6,259 bases of DNA from an uncultured Veillonella sp. (lineage in GTDB: Bacteria; Bacillota; Negativicutes; Veillonellales; Veillonellaceae). Within the stretch, counting starts at the first letter, position 1; the number at the start of each line of letters is the position of its first letter. Shown one piece after another: positions 1 through 5,305 of the stretch. The stretch lies in NCBI RefSeq assembly GCF_915069625.1, contig NZ_CAJZFD010000122.1, positions 1-6,259 of the forward strand, in the 5' to 3' direction. The notes under the pieces were generated by a model that searched no databases, had not been told where the DNA came from, and saw only the letters and a program-made list of their open reading frames with translations. The position numbers were made by a program, and so were the translations under genes.

Positions 1-632
1 AATTCAAAATTACCGGGCTCACTCAAAGCCTTTGGAAATTCAATAGCATCTGGATTCCCTTCAAGAGCTAAAGCATCGATATGAGGGCCACCTGGGTAAG
101 GGAACCCCATAACGCGAGCAATTTTATCAAATGCTTCCCCCGCTGCGTCATCCCGAGTTTGTCCAAGGATATCAAACTCTTCATAGCCTTCTACATGCAC
201 TAACATGGTATGACCACCAGATACAACGAGGCTTAAAAATGGAGGCTCCAATTCTGGATTAGCTAAGAAATTAGCAAAGATATGACCTTCCATATGGTGA
301 ACTGGTACCAAAGGAATACCTGTAGCAAAGGATAGTCCCTTTGCAGCAGCTACACCAACCAATAATGCGCCTACTAGACCTGGGCCATAGGTAACGCCAA
401 TATGGTCTATATCTTGTAAGGTTACATTTGCATCGCGCAATGCTTGATCTATAACCGGTATAACTTGTTCTATATGATGGCGTGATGCGATTTCTGGTAC
501 AACACCACCAAATTTTCTATGAATAGGCACTTGGCTAGAAATTACATTAGATAAAACAGTACGCCCATCCTTTAGGACGGATGCAGATGTTTCATCGCAA
601 CTACTTTCCAAGGCTAATGTGTAAATACTCAT
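1..632 (-). CDS. tsaD: tRNA N6-adenosine threonylcarbamoyltransferase TsaD, 3'-truncated by the window edge
   Basis: TsaD transfers the threonylcarbamoyl group from threonylcarbamoyl-AMP to A37 of ANN-decoding tRNAs, working in the cytoplasm with TsaB and TsaE. About 210 residues are visible of a usual ~340; the C-terminus lies beyond position 1. I translated it from the ATG at 632-630. Kae1/TsaD hallmarks seen: N-terminal [12 protein letters not shown] (about 7-18), [11 protein letters not shown] (83-93), the metal-binding HMEGH (His113 and His117), VSGGHT (137-142), [10 protein letters not shown] (161-170) and the PYPGGP turn (178-183). The start ATG overlaps the TGA of rimI in an ATGA arrangement, and an AGAGGA ribosome site lies 6 nt upstream inside rimI, so translation is probably coupled. 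It is the last visible gene of the thiL-tsaE-tsaB-rimI-tsaD operon. No disruption is seen in the visible part. The identification is secure. Confidence 0.96.
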   Translation of the reverse strand, partial: MSIYTLALESSCDETSASVLKDGRTVLSNVISSQVPIHRKFGGVVPEIASRHHIEQVIPVIDQALRDANVTLQDIDHIGVTYGPGLVGALLVGVAAAKGLSFATGIPLVPVHHMEGHIFANFLANPELEPPFLSLVVSGGHTMLVHVEGYEEFDILGQTRDDAAGEAFDKIARVMGFPYPGGPHIDALALEGNPDAIEFPKALSEPGNFE

Positions 633-1078
633 TCTATTTCCTCTGAAACGAGAGACATAATATAAGCATCCTCTTTTGGTTCTGAATAATAATCTTTGCG
701 AATTCCTTTAACAGTAAATCCTAGATTTCTATACATTGCCAAGGCAGGTAAATTAGATATGCGTACCTCCAAGAAGATTTCATGCATCCCTCTATTCAAA
801 CATTCATCTATTAATTCTTTAGTAAGTTTTGAGCCATATCCCTTACCACGAGCGGAAGGTAAAATAGCAATATTCGTGATTTGTCCTTCATCGTATACAA
901 GCCAAGCACCAGCATAGCCCACAATATGATTTCCTTCACAAATAACCATATATAGCTTATTATCGGCCCCTTCAAGTTCAGCAAGTACAGAGTCCAAGCT
1001 CCATGGAACAGAAAAGGACTGTTGCTCTATCTCATAAATGGCTTGAGCATCATCTACCGTAGCTAACCGAATCTCCAT
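629..1078 (-). CDS. rimI: Ribosomal protein S18-alanine N-acetyltransferase RimI (GNAT family)
   Basis: This 149-residue GNAT acetyltransferase has the usual RimI length (~150). By family knowledge RimI acetylates the N-terminal alanine of ribosomal protein S18 using acetyl-CoA, in the cytoplasm. Seen in the sequence: the N-terminal [10 protein letters not shown] segment (18-27), typical of RimI; the beta4 strand [11 protein letters not shown] followed by the acetyl-CoA pyrophosphate loop RGKGYG (77-82); [18 protein letters not shown] (104-121), which carries the glutamate and tyrosine (Glu104, Tyr116) corresponding to the catalytic pair of E. coli RimI; and the C-terminal [12 protein letters not shown]. 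The ATG overlaps the tsaB stop by one base (TAATG), with an AGGAG ribosome site 7 nt upstream. Its place between tsaB and tsaD is a known arrangement in many bacteria. The true substrate could be wider than S18, because RimI homologues are sometimes promiscuous. Confidence 0.93.
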   Translation of the reverse strand: MEIRLATVDDAQAIYEIEQQSFSVPWSLDSVLAELEGADNKLYMVICEGNHIVGYAGAWLVYDEGQITNIAILPSARGKGYGSKLTKELIDECLNRGMHEIFLEVRISNLPALAMYRNLGFTVKGIRKDYYSEPKEDAYIMSLVSEEIE

Positions 1079-1836
1079 TATTCTGCTCCTGCCGCTTCGG
1101 TAACAACAACTGTAGGATTTTGGTTTAACATGTCTGGATTATCCTTATGGCGTTCCTCCCATAAAACCTCTGCTTCAGAGCGACGGATATAATAAGGAAC
1201 CATATCCATTGGATCACATATCTCTTCACGGATAACTAAATCGCGTCCCGCTAAAAGTAAAGAACTGGCTTTTGGAATGCGTTGTGAAATATCTAGAATA
1301 GTCATATTAGTATCGTTTTCATCTAAAAGCTTTTCAATACGCTTGATACCATCACCTAAGAATAAGACCTCTTCCTTAGTTTCTCGGAACTTTTCTAATA
1401 AATCACTAGCAGCTATAACAAAAGGCTCTTCTTTACATACTAGCTCATTGTTTTCATATCGATACAAGCCAGCATATACATGCTTTTTCTGAGCATCGAT
1501 CACAGTACAGATAGTTCTATTTGTATATGAAACATTATGAGCCAAACTATCCATGGTCATCACACCGTACAATGGAATTTGTAAGGCATAAGCCATAGCT
1601 TTTGCAGTCCCCATACCTATACGCAATCCCGTAAATGAACCAGGACCAATGCTAACTATAATACCTTTTAGTTCATTCTTTTTTACTTGTGAGGCTCGCA
1701 ACAACATGTCGATGTGAGGTATTAGCTGCTCAGAATGAGTTAATCCTGCTTGAATGGTTAGTTCACCAATCAAGTTTGTTTCATCCATTAAAGCCACACT
1801 CGAAACGAGTGAGCTTGTCTCAATTCCCAACCACAT
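1078..1836 (-). CDS. tsaB: tRNA threonylcarbamoyladenosine biosynthesis protein TsaB
   Basis: TsaB is the catalytically inactive ASKHA-fold paralogue of TsaD. It dimerises with TsaD and scaffolds the t6A37 complex with TsaE. At 252 residues it has the usual length (~230-250). Seen: N-terminal MWLGIETSS (phosphate-1-like motif without TsaD's SCDE), THSEQLIPHIDMLL (33-46), the family signature SIGPGSFTGLRIG (62-74) followed by a helical KAMAYALQIPL, and DAQKKHVYAGLY in the middle. It lacks the HMEGH metal site of TsaD, which separates the two paralogues. The start is the ATG at 1836-1834, with a strong AGGAGG ribosome site (1847-1842) 5 nt upstream, inside the end of tsaE. The two genes overlap by 17 bp. 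The C-terminal tail (about 230-252) is acidic and probably not conserved. Confidence 0.95.
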   Translation of the reverse strand: MWLGIETSSLVSSVALMDETNLIGELTIQAGLTHSEQLIPHIDMLLRASQVKKNELKGIIVSIGPGSFTGLRIGMGTAKAMAYALQIPLYGVMTMDSLAHNVSYTNRTICTVIDAQKKHVYAGLYRYENNELVCKEEPFVIAASDLLEKFRETKEEVLFLGDGIKRIEKLLDENDTNMTILDISQRIPKASSLLLAGRDLVIREEICDPMDMVPYYIRRSEAEVLWEERHKDNPDMLNQNPTVVVTEAAGAE

Positions 1837-2314
1837 ATGGGCCTCCTATTTCTACTAAATCACCCTCTGAAAGGTAATCACTACCTAATGTGATAGATCG
1901 GCTTGTATCATCAATGCACTTCAAATAAATCCATAATGTTTCATCTGGTAATTCATCTGGGAATTTATCGGCCCATTCCACAATGGATACACAATCCTCT
2001 GTATATTCGTAGAAGCCAATATTTTCAAGCTCGCTTATATCATCCAAACGATATACATCAAAATGATATAAATGTGTTCTATCCACATCATAAGTATTCA
2101 TGATTGCAAAGGTAGGGCTTGTAATCTCCTCTGTAACTCCAAAGCCTTTCGCAATGCCTTGGGATAGGTGCGTTTTTCCTGTCCCCAAATCACCAATTAA
2201 GGCAATACATAAAGGTTCTCCGCTTTGTTTGGCCCATCTGCCTAATAACTGTCCAAATTGTTGTGTATCTTCTACTGTATGAGTTTCTAATTGAACATGT
2301 GCCTTATGATTCAT
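1820..2314 (-). CDS. tsaE: tRNA threonylcarbamoyladenosine biosynthesis ATPase TsaE
   Basis: TsaE is the small P-loop ATPase of bacterial t6A synthesis. It binds the TsaB-TsaD heterodimer and its ATP hydrolysis is needed for multiple turnovers. The 164 residues match the family (~150-160). Seen: Walker A GDLGTGKT (41-48), the switch-like TSPTF (65-69), the HFDVYRL segment with the conserved aspartate (84-90), the ENIGFYEY element (97-104) and the VEW motif (112-114). The gene overlaps the end of thiL by 11 bp and the start of tsaB by 17 bp. The ATG at 2314-2312 has only a distant AAAGGA upstream (about 13 nt), so expression probably depends on coupling to thiL translation. No better in-frame start is visible nearby. 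The identification rests on the ordered motifs and the adjacency to tsaB and tsaD. Confidence 0.95.
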   Translation of the reverse strand: MNHKAHVQLETHTVEDTQQFGQLLGRWAKQSGEPLCIALIGDLGTGKTHLSQGIAKGFGVTEEITSPTFAIMNTYDVDRTHLYHFDVYRLDDISELENIGFYEYTEDCVSIVEWADKFPDELPDETLWIYLKCIDDTSRSITLGSDYLSEGDLVEIGGPYVVGN

Positions 2315-3284
2315 GAAAATGATTATATCCTTTCGCTTCTATAGTCTTAATCGTTTTATCCGGTGTTACCATCTGAACATGACATGGTCCAGATATAACT
2401 TCACCGATTATAGTAATGCCAGATAAATTCTCTAATTTAGGAATCAATGCTTTAGGAGCCGTGAATACTAGTTGAAAATCCTCACCACCATATAATGCAT
2501 AATCCACTGGATTAGTCTGTAAATACTTAGCTAATTCATAAGTTTCTTCATGAAGTGGAATAGCTTTTTCCTCTATAACAATGGATACGTTACTAGCCGA
2601 TGCAATTTCATTTAATTCACTACCAAGACCATCACTAATATCATTCATACTATGAATTCCCAGTTGTCTCAATTGTTGACCTAATTCAATTTGTGGATCA
2701 GGTAGTTGATGACCAACCTTCGTCATAGAATAGCCATCTAAATTATAGGATAACGCACCTAAACCTGTGGCAGCATAACCTACATAATTTGTAATGCCCA
2801 CAATATCGCCAACTTGTGCACCACTACGCATAATAGCAGTGCCAGTAGGAACCTCACCTATGATGGTAACAGTCCACACCATAGGTCCTTCCGTACGCAC
2901 CGTATCTCCACCAAGTATATTGAGATGATATCTAGCACATTGAGCTTTAATGCCTCTATAGATTTCATCTAGAATAGCAGTATCAACATATTCAGGTGCC
3001 GCCACAGATAACACTATTTGTCGAGGAGTCCCCCCCATAGCAGCAATATCACTTAAATTAGCTGTCATGAGACGATAGCCTACATCATAAGGTTTCATAT
3101 AGCGAAAGCTAAAATGAACACCTTCCACCATCGTATCTGTACTAATTAATTGATCTGTTTCATCTGTAGCACGATACACTGCACAATCATCACCAATCCC
3201 TGTAATTACAGTGCTCGAATCATGTATCGTATCATTTTGAATGTGGCGTATGAAATTAAATTCCCCTACCTCTTTTAATTGCAT
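2304..3284 (-). CDS. thiL: Thiamine-monophosphate kinase ThiL
   Basis: ThiL phosphorylates thiamine monophosphate with ATP to give the cofactor thiamine diphosphate, the last step of thiamine biosynthesis. Seen, numbered from the start chosen here: GIGDDCA (29-35), STDTMVEGVHF (48-58), NLSDIAAMGG (76-85), GGDT (125-128), DISDGL (215-220) and GGEDFQLVF (266-274), in the order of the AIR-synthase/PurM-like fold; the aspartates bind Mg2+ and nucleotide. The frame is open to an ATG at 3329, but I place the start at the ATG at 3284. An AGGTGATG ribosome site sits just upstream of 3284, the MQLKEVGEFNFI beginning is typical of ThiL, and the extra 15 codons overlap the predicted promoter and have no ribosome site. 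This gives 326 residues, normal for the family. It is the first gene of the operon that continues into tsaE. The usual P-x-PR segment reads LPDPQIELG here, with Gln in place of Arg. Confidence 0.95.
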   Translation of the reverse strand: MQLKEVGEFNFIRHIQNDTIHDSSTVITGIGDDCAVYRATDETDQLISTDTMVEGVHFSFRYMKPYDVGYRLMTANLSDIAAMGGTPRQIVLSVAAPEYVDTAILDEIYRGIKAQCARYHLNILGGDTVRTEGPMVWTVTIIGEVPTGTAIMRSGAQVGDIVGITNYVGYAATGLGALSYNLDGYSMTKVGHQLPDPQIELGQQLRQLGIHSMNDISDGLGSELNEIASASNVSIVIEEKAIPLHEETYELAKYLQTNPVDYALYGGEDFQLVFTAPKALIPKLENLSGITIIGEVISGPCHVQMVTPDKTIKTIEAKGYNHFHES

Positions 3285-3314
3285 CTCATCACCTGGCTTC
3301 CGATTAGTATACAT

Positions 3315-3342
3315 ATTGTATTGTAACATATATAAAAGACAA
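3315..3342 (-). promoter_or_regulatory. Candidate sigma70/sigmaA promoter of the thiL-tsaEB-rimI-tsaD operon
   Basis: On the minus strand a TTGTCT -35-like hexamer (3342-3337) is followed after 16 bp by TACAAT (3320-3315). A second, overlapping TACAAT (3325-3320) is preceded by TG one base away and could act as an extended -10. Transcription would begin near 3308, leaving a leader of about 24 nt before the thiL ATG at 3284 with its ribosome site. The -35 element lies in the T-tract of the preceding terminator, which fits a need for a fresh promoter at this point. Both hexamers are imperfect, so this is a prediction from sequence only. Confidence 0.45.
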
Positions 3343-3343
3343 C

Positions 3344-3381
3344 AAAAATAGCAGATAGTTGATATATCAACTATCTGCTAT
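3344..3381 (-). terminator. Intrinsic terminator of the amidase-GerMN operon (34-bp perfect palindrome)
   Basis: Positions 3348-3381 form a perfect 34-bp palindrome: 17 bases from ATAGCAGATAG are exactly reverse-repeated to CTATCTGCTAT. As RNA this gives a stem of about 15 bp closed by a short AUAU loop. On the minus strand it is followed directly by TTTT (3347-3344) and, after a few bases, a second T-rich run. It begins about 18 nt after the stop codon of the GerMN lipoprotein. On the plus strand no T-run follows, so termination is expected only for minus-strand transcripts. The stem is AT-rich for a terminator but unusually long and has no mismatches. Confidence 0.85.
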
Positions 3382-3398
3382 CAATGAGCCTAATATAA

Positions 3399-3959
3399 TT
3401 ATTTTTTAATTAGGTTTGTCATCCGTTTAACAGGATCTTTCGTATCAAAGGAACCTACAGTAGGTACCTTTTTACCATTGCTAACGAAGAGAACACCATT
3501 AATATTATCAAAGGATGTCAATGTATTTACAATGGCAGCCATTTGTAATTTAACAGTTAAGTCCCCACCATTACCTTTTACGAAAGCGTCATTCACTTCT
3601 ACAGAAGCAATGCCGTCCTTTACAGTAACGGATGTAATTTTAATATCCTTGGAGAATACTGGATATTTTTGTGCTCTATCAGCTTTTAACATCGCTAGAA
3701 GAGCAGCTTTAGGCGTTACTTTGTCCGCCTCCATCTCAACGGTTGATTGTTTTACCCCTGAGCCATCCTCTGTTGGAACAAAGAAGGCCATCTTAACCAT
3801 TTCTTGAGATGTTTTTGTTGTTTCTGCATCCTTATTGACTTTCGTCTCTTGCACAGGTTCACTTTTACCCGTTGTAGGTGCTTGATTAGATGTACAACCC
3901 GCTGCAAATGCAAGCAAACCTACGCAGAGGATCGACAGAACTTGTTTACGTAATTTCAT
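3399..3959 (-). CDS. GerMN-domain lipoprotein
   Basis: This 186-residue protein starts with a lipoprotein signal: basic MKLRKQ, a hydrophobic stretch, then lipobox AAGC with the acylated cysteine at 22. A polar Thr/Ser/Lys-rich linker (about 23-55) leads into a GerMN-type domain (about 56-165). Seen there: an AFFVPTEDG beginning, a helix PKAALLAMLKA, the strand pair ITSVTVKDGIASVEVNDAFV, a helix LQMAAIVNTLTSF, and NGVLFVSNGKKV near the end, matching the domain's usual pattern. The GerMN domain is known from B. subtilis GerM, a sporulation envelope protein, and also occurs in non-sporulating bacteria as an extracytoplasmic module of uncertain function. The gene starts 3 bp after the amidase stop, and its GGAGG site lies in the amidase's last codons, so the two are co-translated. 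I infer an envelope role assisting the amidase. The domain call is from pattern recognition, not a search. Confidence 0.85.
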   Translation of the reverse strand: MKLRKQVLSILCVGLLAFAAGCTSNQAPTTGKSEPVQETKVNKDAETTKTSQEMVKMAFFVPTEDGSGVKQSTVEMEADKVTPKAALLAMLKADRAQKYPVFSKDIKITSVTVKDGIASVEVNDAFVKGNGGDLTVKLQMAAIVNTLTSFDNINGVLFVSNGKKVPTVGSFDTKDPVKRMTNLIKK

Positions 3960-3962
3960 CGA

Positions 3963-5060
3963 TTAACCTCCAAAGTAACTAGCAATACCATTGGCAATGC
4001 GATTTGCAAAGTCTTCTTGTGTTTGAGGAGATTGCAATACACGTTCTTCATTAGGGTTGGAAATAAAACCAAGCTCTACAAGAACTGCAGGCATGTTAGA
4101 ATGTCTCAACACATATAAGTTACCTTCTTGAATGCCACGGTCACCATTGAAACCTGGAACGCTAGCAATTTGAGATTGTACCTTTTGTGCTAATCGAGCA
4201 TCATTGCCTGTTTTACTATAGTAGTATGTTGCAATACCACCAACACTTGGGTTGTTGAATGCGTTAATATGCACACTGATGAGCGCATCAGAATTGCTAC
4301 GGTTTGCTACGTTAACACGAGCACCCAATTCATCAACACCACTTGCATTAGGACCGTATACGTCTACGTCTGTAGTACGAGTCATAAGCACTTTAGCGCC
4401 ACGATTTTCTAGAGCTTTTTTCAAGTACATAGAAATCGGTAGTGTAATATTTTTCTCTTGTACACCATGCGGCCCAACGGCACCAGAGTCACTACCACCA
4501 TGACCTGGGTCAATCGTAATTGTTTTACCAGATAGACCACCGCTAATAGAATAATTACCGGATCCTGTTGGCATATTTTTCGCAGGATGTGCAGAAGGAG
4601 ATGGACGTTTGCCATAATAAGCAGGTTTAGGTGCCACACCTTTTTTCTGTACATCTACAACGATGCGATACGGTTTCTGATTAACCGTATCTTTCTTTAG
4701 GGAAAATACCTTTACATCACTCGTATCGATAGATGAAGGTGTCTTGATTGTTACCTTCACATCTCTGCCATCTTCTGTGAGTCTAGCAGAACTAGCTATG
4801 CTAGAGTCCATATTGATATTCGCTTTAGCAGTTTTTAGCTTTGTGTTCTTTAAGGTAACAGTCGTCGTTTTCCCATCTTTGCTAATCGATGCAGACGCTT
4901 TTACCGGTGCTGACAAATCCATAACCATACGAACATATGGTACTGGTGCATCAGTTCGTGTCACCCATCGAGCATCTTCAAGATTAGCTGCCTTTGCTTG
5001 AGTCAAGAATAGTGGTATCGCCATCAAGACAGCAAGGCACATAAAAAATAGTTTACGCAA
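3963..5060 (-). CDS. Secreted N-acetylmuramoyl-L-alanine amidase with AMIN and Amidase_3 domains
   Basis: This is a zinc peptidoglycan hydrolase that cleaves the bond between N-acetylmuramic acid and L-alanine of the stem peptide. Numbering follows the longer GTG-started form. A signal peptide with basic RK, a hydrophobic core and a likely cut after AKA (25-27) is followed by an AMIN-like beta domain (about 30-145), which in AmiC-type enzymes targets the protein within the envelope. A Pro/Lys/Ser-rich linker (about 145-180) leads to the Amidase_3 catalytic domain (181-366). Zinc ligands are His190 (DPGHGG), Glu205 (VQEKN) and His267 (SVHINA); catalytic Glu332 is in VELGFISN. The frame is open to a GTG at 5069, but GGAG (5072-5069) lies directly on that codon. 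The TTG at 5060 is 8 nt from GGAG and gives a classic MRKLFF start, so I chose it (365 residues). It is first in a two-gene operon with the GerMN lipoprotein. An AMIN domain fits a diderm envelope. Confidence 0.93.
   Translation of the reverse strand: MRKLFFMCLAVLMAIPLFLTQAKAANLEDARWVTRTDAPVPYVRMVMDLSAPVKASASISKDGKTTTVTLKNTKLKTAKANINMDSSIASSARLTEDGRDVKVTIKTPSSIDTSDVKVFSLKKDTVNQKPYRIVVDVQKKGVAPKPAYYGKRPSPSAHPAKNMPTGSGNYSISGGLSGKTITIDPGHGGSDSGAVGPHGVQEKNITLPISMYLKKALENRGAKVLMTRTTDVDVYGPNASGVDELGARVNVANRSNSDALISVHINAFNNPSVGGIATYYYSKTGNDARLAQKVQSQIASVPGFNGDRGIQEGNLYVLRHSNMPAVLVELGFISNPNEERVLQSPQTQEDFANRIANGIASYFGG
3967..3971 (-). promoter_or_regulatory. Shine-Dalgarno site of the GerMN lipoprotein, inside the amidase gene
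   Basis: GGAGG lies 7 nt before the ATG at 3959. These bases are also the two terminal glycine codons (GGA GGT) of the upstream amidase, whose TAA follows immediately. This fixes the GerMN start and points to translational coupling of the pair. Confidence 0.85.
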
Positions 5061-5068
5061 TACATTCA

Positions 5069-5072
5069 CTCC
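5069..5072 (-). promoter_or_regulatory. Shine-Dalgarno site deciding the amidase start
   Basis: The only good ribosome site upstream of the amidase is GGAG at 5072-5069. It is 8 nt from the TTG at 5060 but overlaps the GTG at 5069, so initiation at TTG is favoured. An out-of-frame ATG at 5065 would open only a 13-codon frame and is too close to the site. Confidence 0.6.
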
Positions 5073-5114
5073 AATCTAACTAACATACGTAGTGTCCAAA
5101 CCATAGAGATGAGT

Positions 5115-5146
5115 CGATGATATCTTTGTGAATCAAAGTCTCATCG
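5115..5146 (-). repeat. Stem-loop in the predicted leader of the amidase operon
   Basis: CGATGA and TCATCG arms (6 bp) enclose a small internal loop (GA opposite ATA on the minus strand), a second stem CTTTG/CAAAG (5 bp) and a 5-nt loop. No T-run follows on the minus strand, so it does not look like a terminator. A further CTCATC at 5108-5113 on the minus strand could compete for the left arm GATGAG. It lies about 55 nt before the amidase start. Function is unknown. Confidence 0.55.
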
Positions 5147-5150
5147 TTCC

Positions 5151-5188
5151 AATCTATCCATAAACTAATGTTAGATTATAGATAGATT
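5151..5188. repeat. 38-bp imperfect palindrome upstream of the amidase
   Basis: AATCTATC (5151-5158) is matched by GATAGATT (5181-5188). The interior continues as ATAA/TTAT and CTAA/TTAG around a TG centre, giving 16 pairs with only two mismatches. It contains a TATAAT on the minus strand (5180-5175), so it could be a promoter-overlapping operator or a leader hairpin. No T-run follows on either strand to suggest a terminator. Confidence 0.6.
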
Positions 5189-5219
5189 ATTTCATACAAA
5201 CATGAAGATAAGTATGCCG

Positions 5220-5225
5220 ATTATA
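5220..5225 (-). promoter_or_regulatory. Candidate -10 hexamer (TATAAT) for the amidase operon
   Basis: A consensus TATAAT lies on the minus strand, directly preceded by TG. No convincing -35 hexamer is found at 16-18 bp spacing. Use of this site would give a leader of about 150 nt containing both hairpins at 5151-5188 and 5115-5146. A second TATAAT at 5180-5175, inside the 38-bp palindrome, is the alternative. Which one is used cannot be decided from sequence. Confidence 0.3.
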
Positions 5226-5230
5226 CATAT

Positions 5231-5255
5231 TACTATATAAAGTCTTTATACAGTA
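5231..5255. repeat. 25-bp dyad-symmetric, operator-like site
   Basis: TATAAAG and CTTTATA flank a single central base. After one mismatch on each side, symmetry resumes with TACT/AGTA, giving 11 of 12 matched positions per arm. It sits just upstream of the candidate -10 at 5225-5220, where a repressor or activator could act. I do not recognise it as a known regulator's box. Confidence 0.45.
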
Positions 5256-5257
5256 CA

Positions 5258-5291
5258 CACAAAAATCAGTTGCTTAAAATCAATTTTTGTG
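5258..5291 (-). terminator. Possible weak terminator after the MBL lipoprotein gene
   Basis: CACAAAAAT (5258-5266) is inversely repeated as ATTTTTGTG (5283-5291) around a 16-nt loop that can form three more pairs. It begins 14 nt beyond the MBL gene stop codon. The stem is AT-rich and the T-run lies within the 3' arm rather than after it, so it is a poor canonical terminator. It is the only candidate between the two genes. Confidence 0.35.
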
Positions 5292-5305
5292 CTATGCAAT
5301 CGACG

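Noticed and set aside
696..917. Plus-strand frame opposite rimI
   Set aside because: Antisense shadow of a clear GNAT gene, with no domain or promoter to support it.
3478..3807. 109-codon open frame on the plus strand
   Set aside because: It lies wholly antisense to the GerMN lipoprotein, has no recognisable domain, and is explained as a shadow of that gene's codon pattern.
4421..4654. 77-codon minus-strand frame inside the amidase gene
   Set aside because: It is an out-of-frame reading of the amidase linker and early catalytic domain; the main frame carries DPGHGG and the AMIN domain, and this one has no motif.
5023..5065. 13-codon out-of-frame ATG frame overlapping the amidase start
   Set aside because: It sits almost directly on the GGAG site with poor spacing and encodes nothing recognisable. 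It may affect initiation but cannot be supported as a gene.
5070..5130. T-box-like GGTTTGGACACTACG stretch before the amidase
   Set aside because: It only superficially resembles the T-box antiterminator consensus; there is no specifier hairpin or following terminator, and the gene is not an aminoacyl-tRNA synthetase or amino-acid gene.
5231..5255. Fur or PerR box
   Set aside because: The dyad does not match the usual GATAATGATAATCATTATC or TTATAATTATTATAA patterns beyond its AT-richness.
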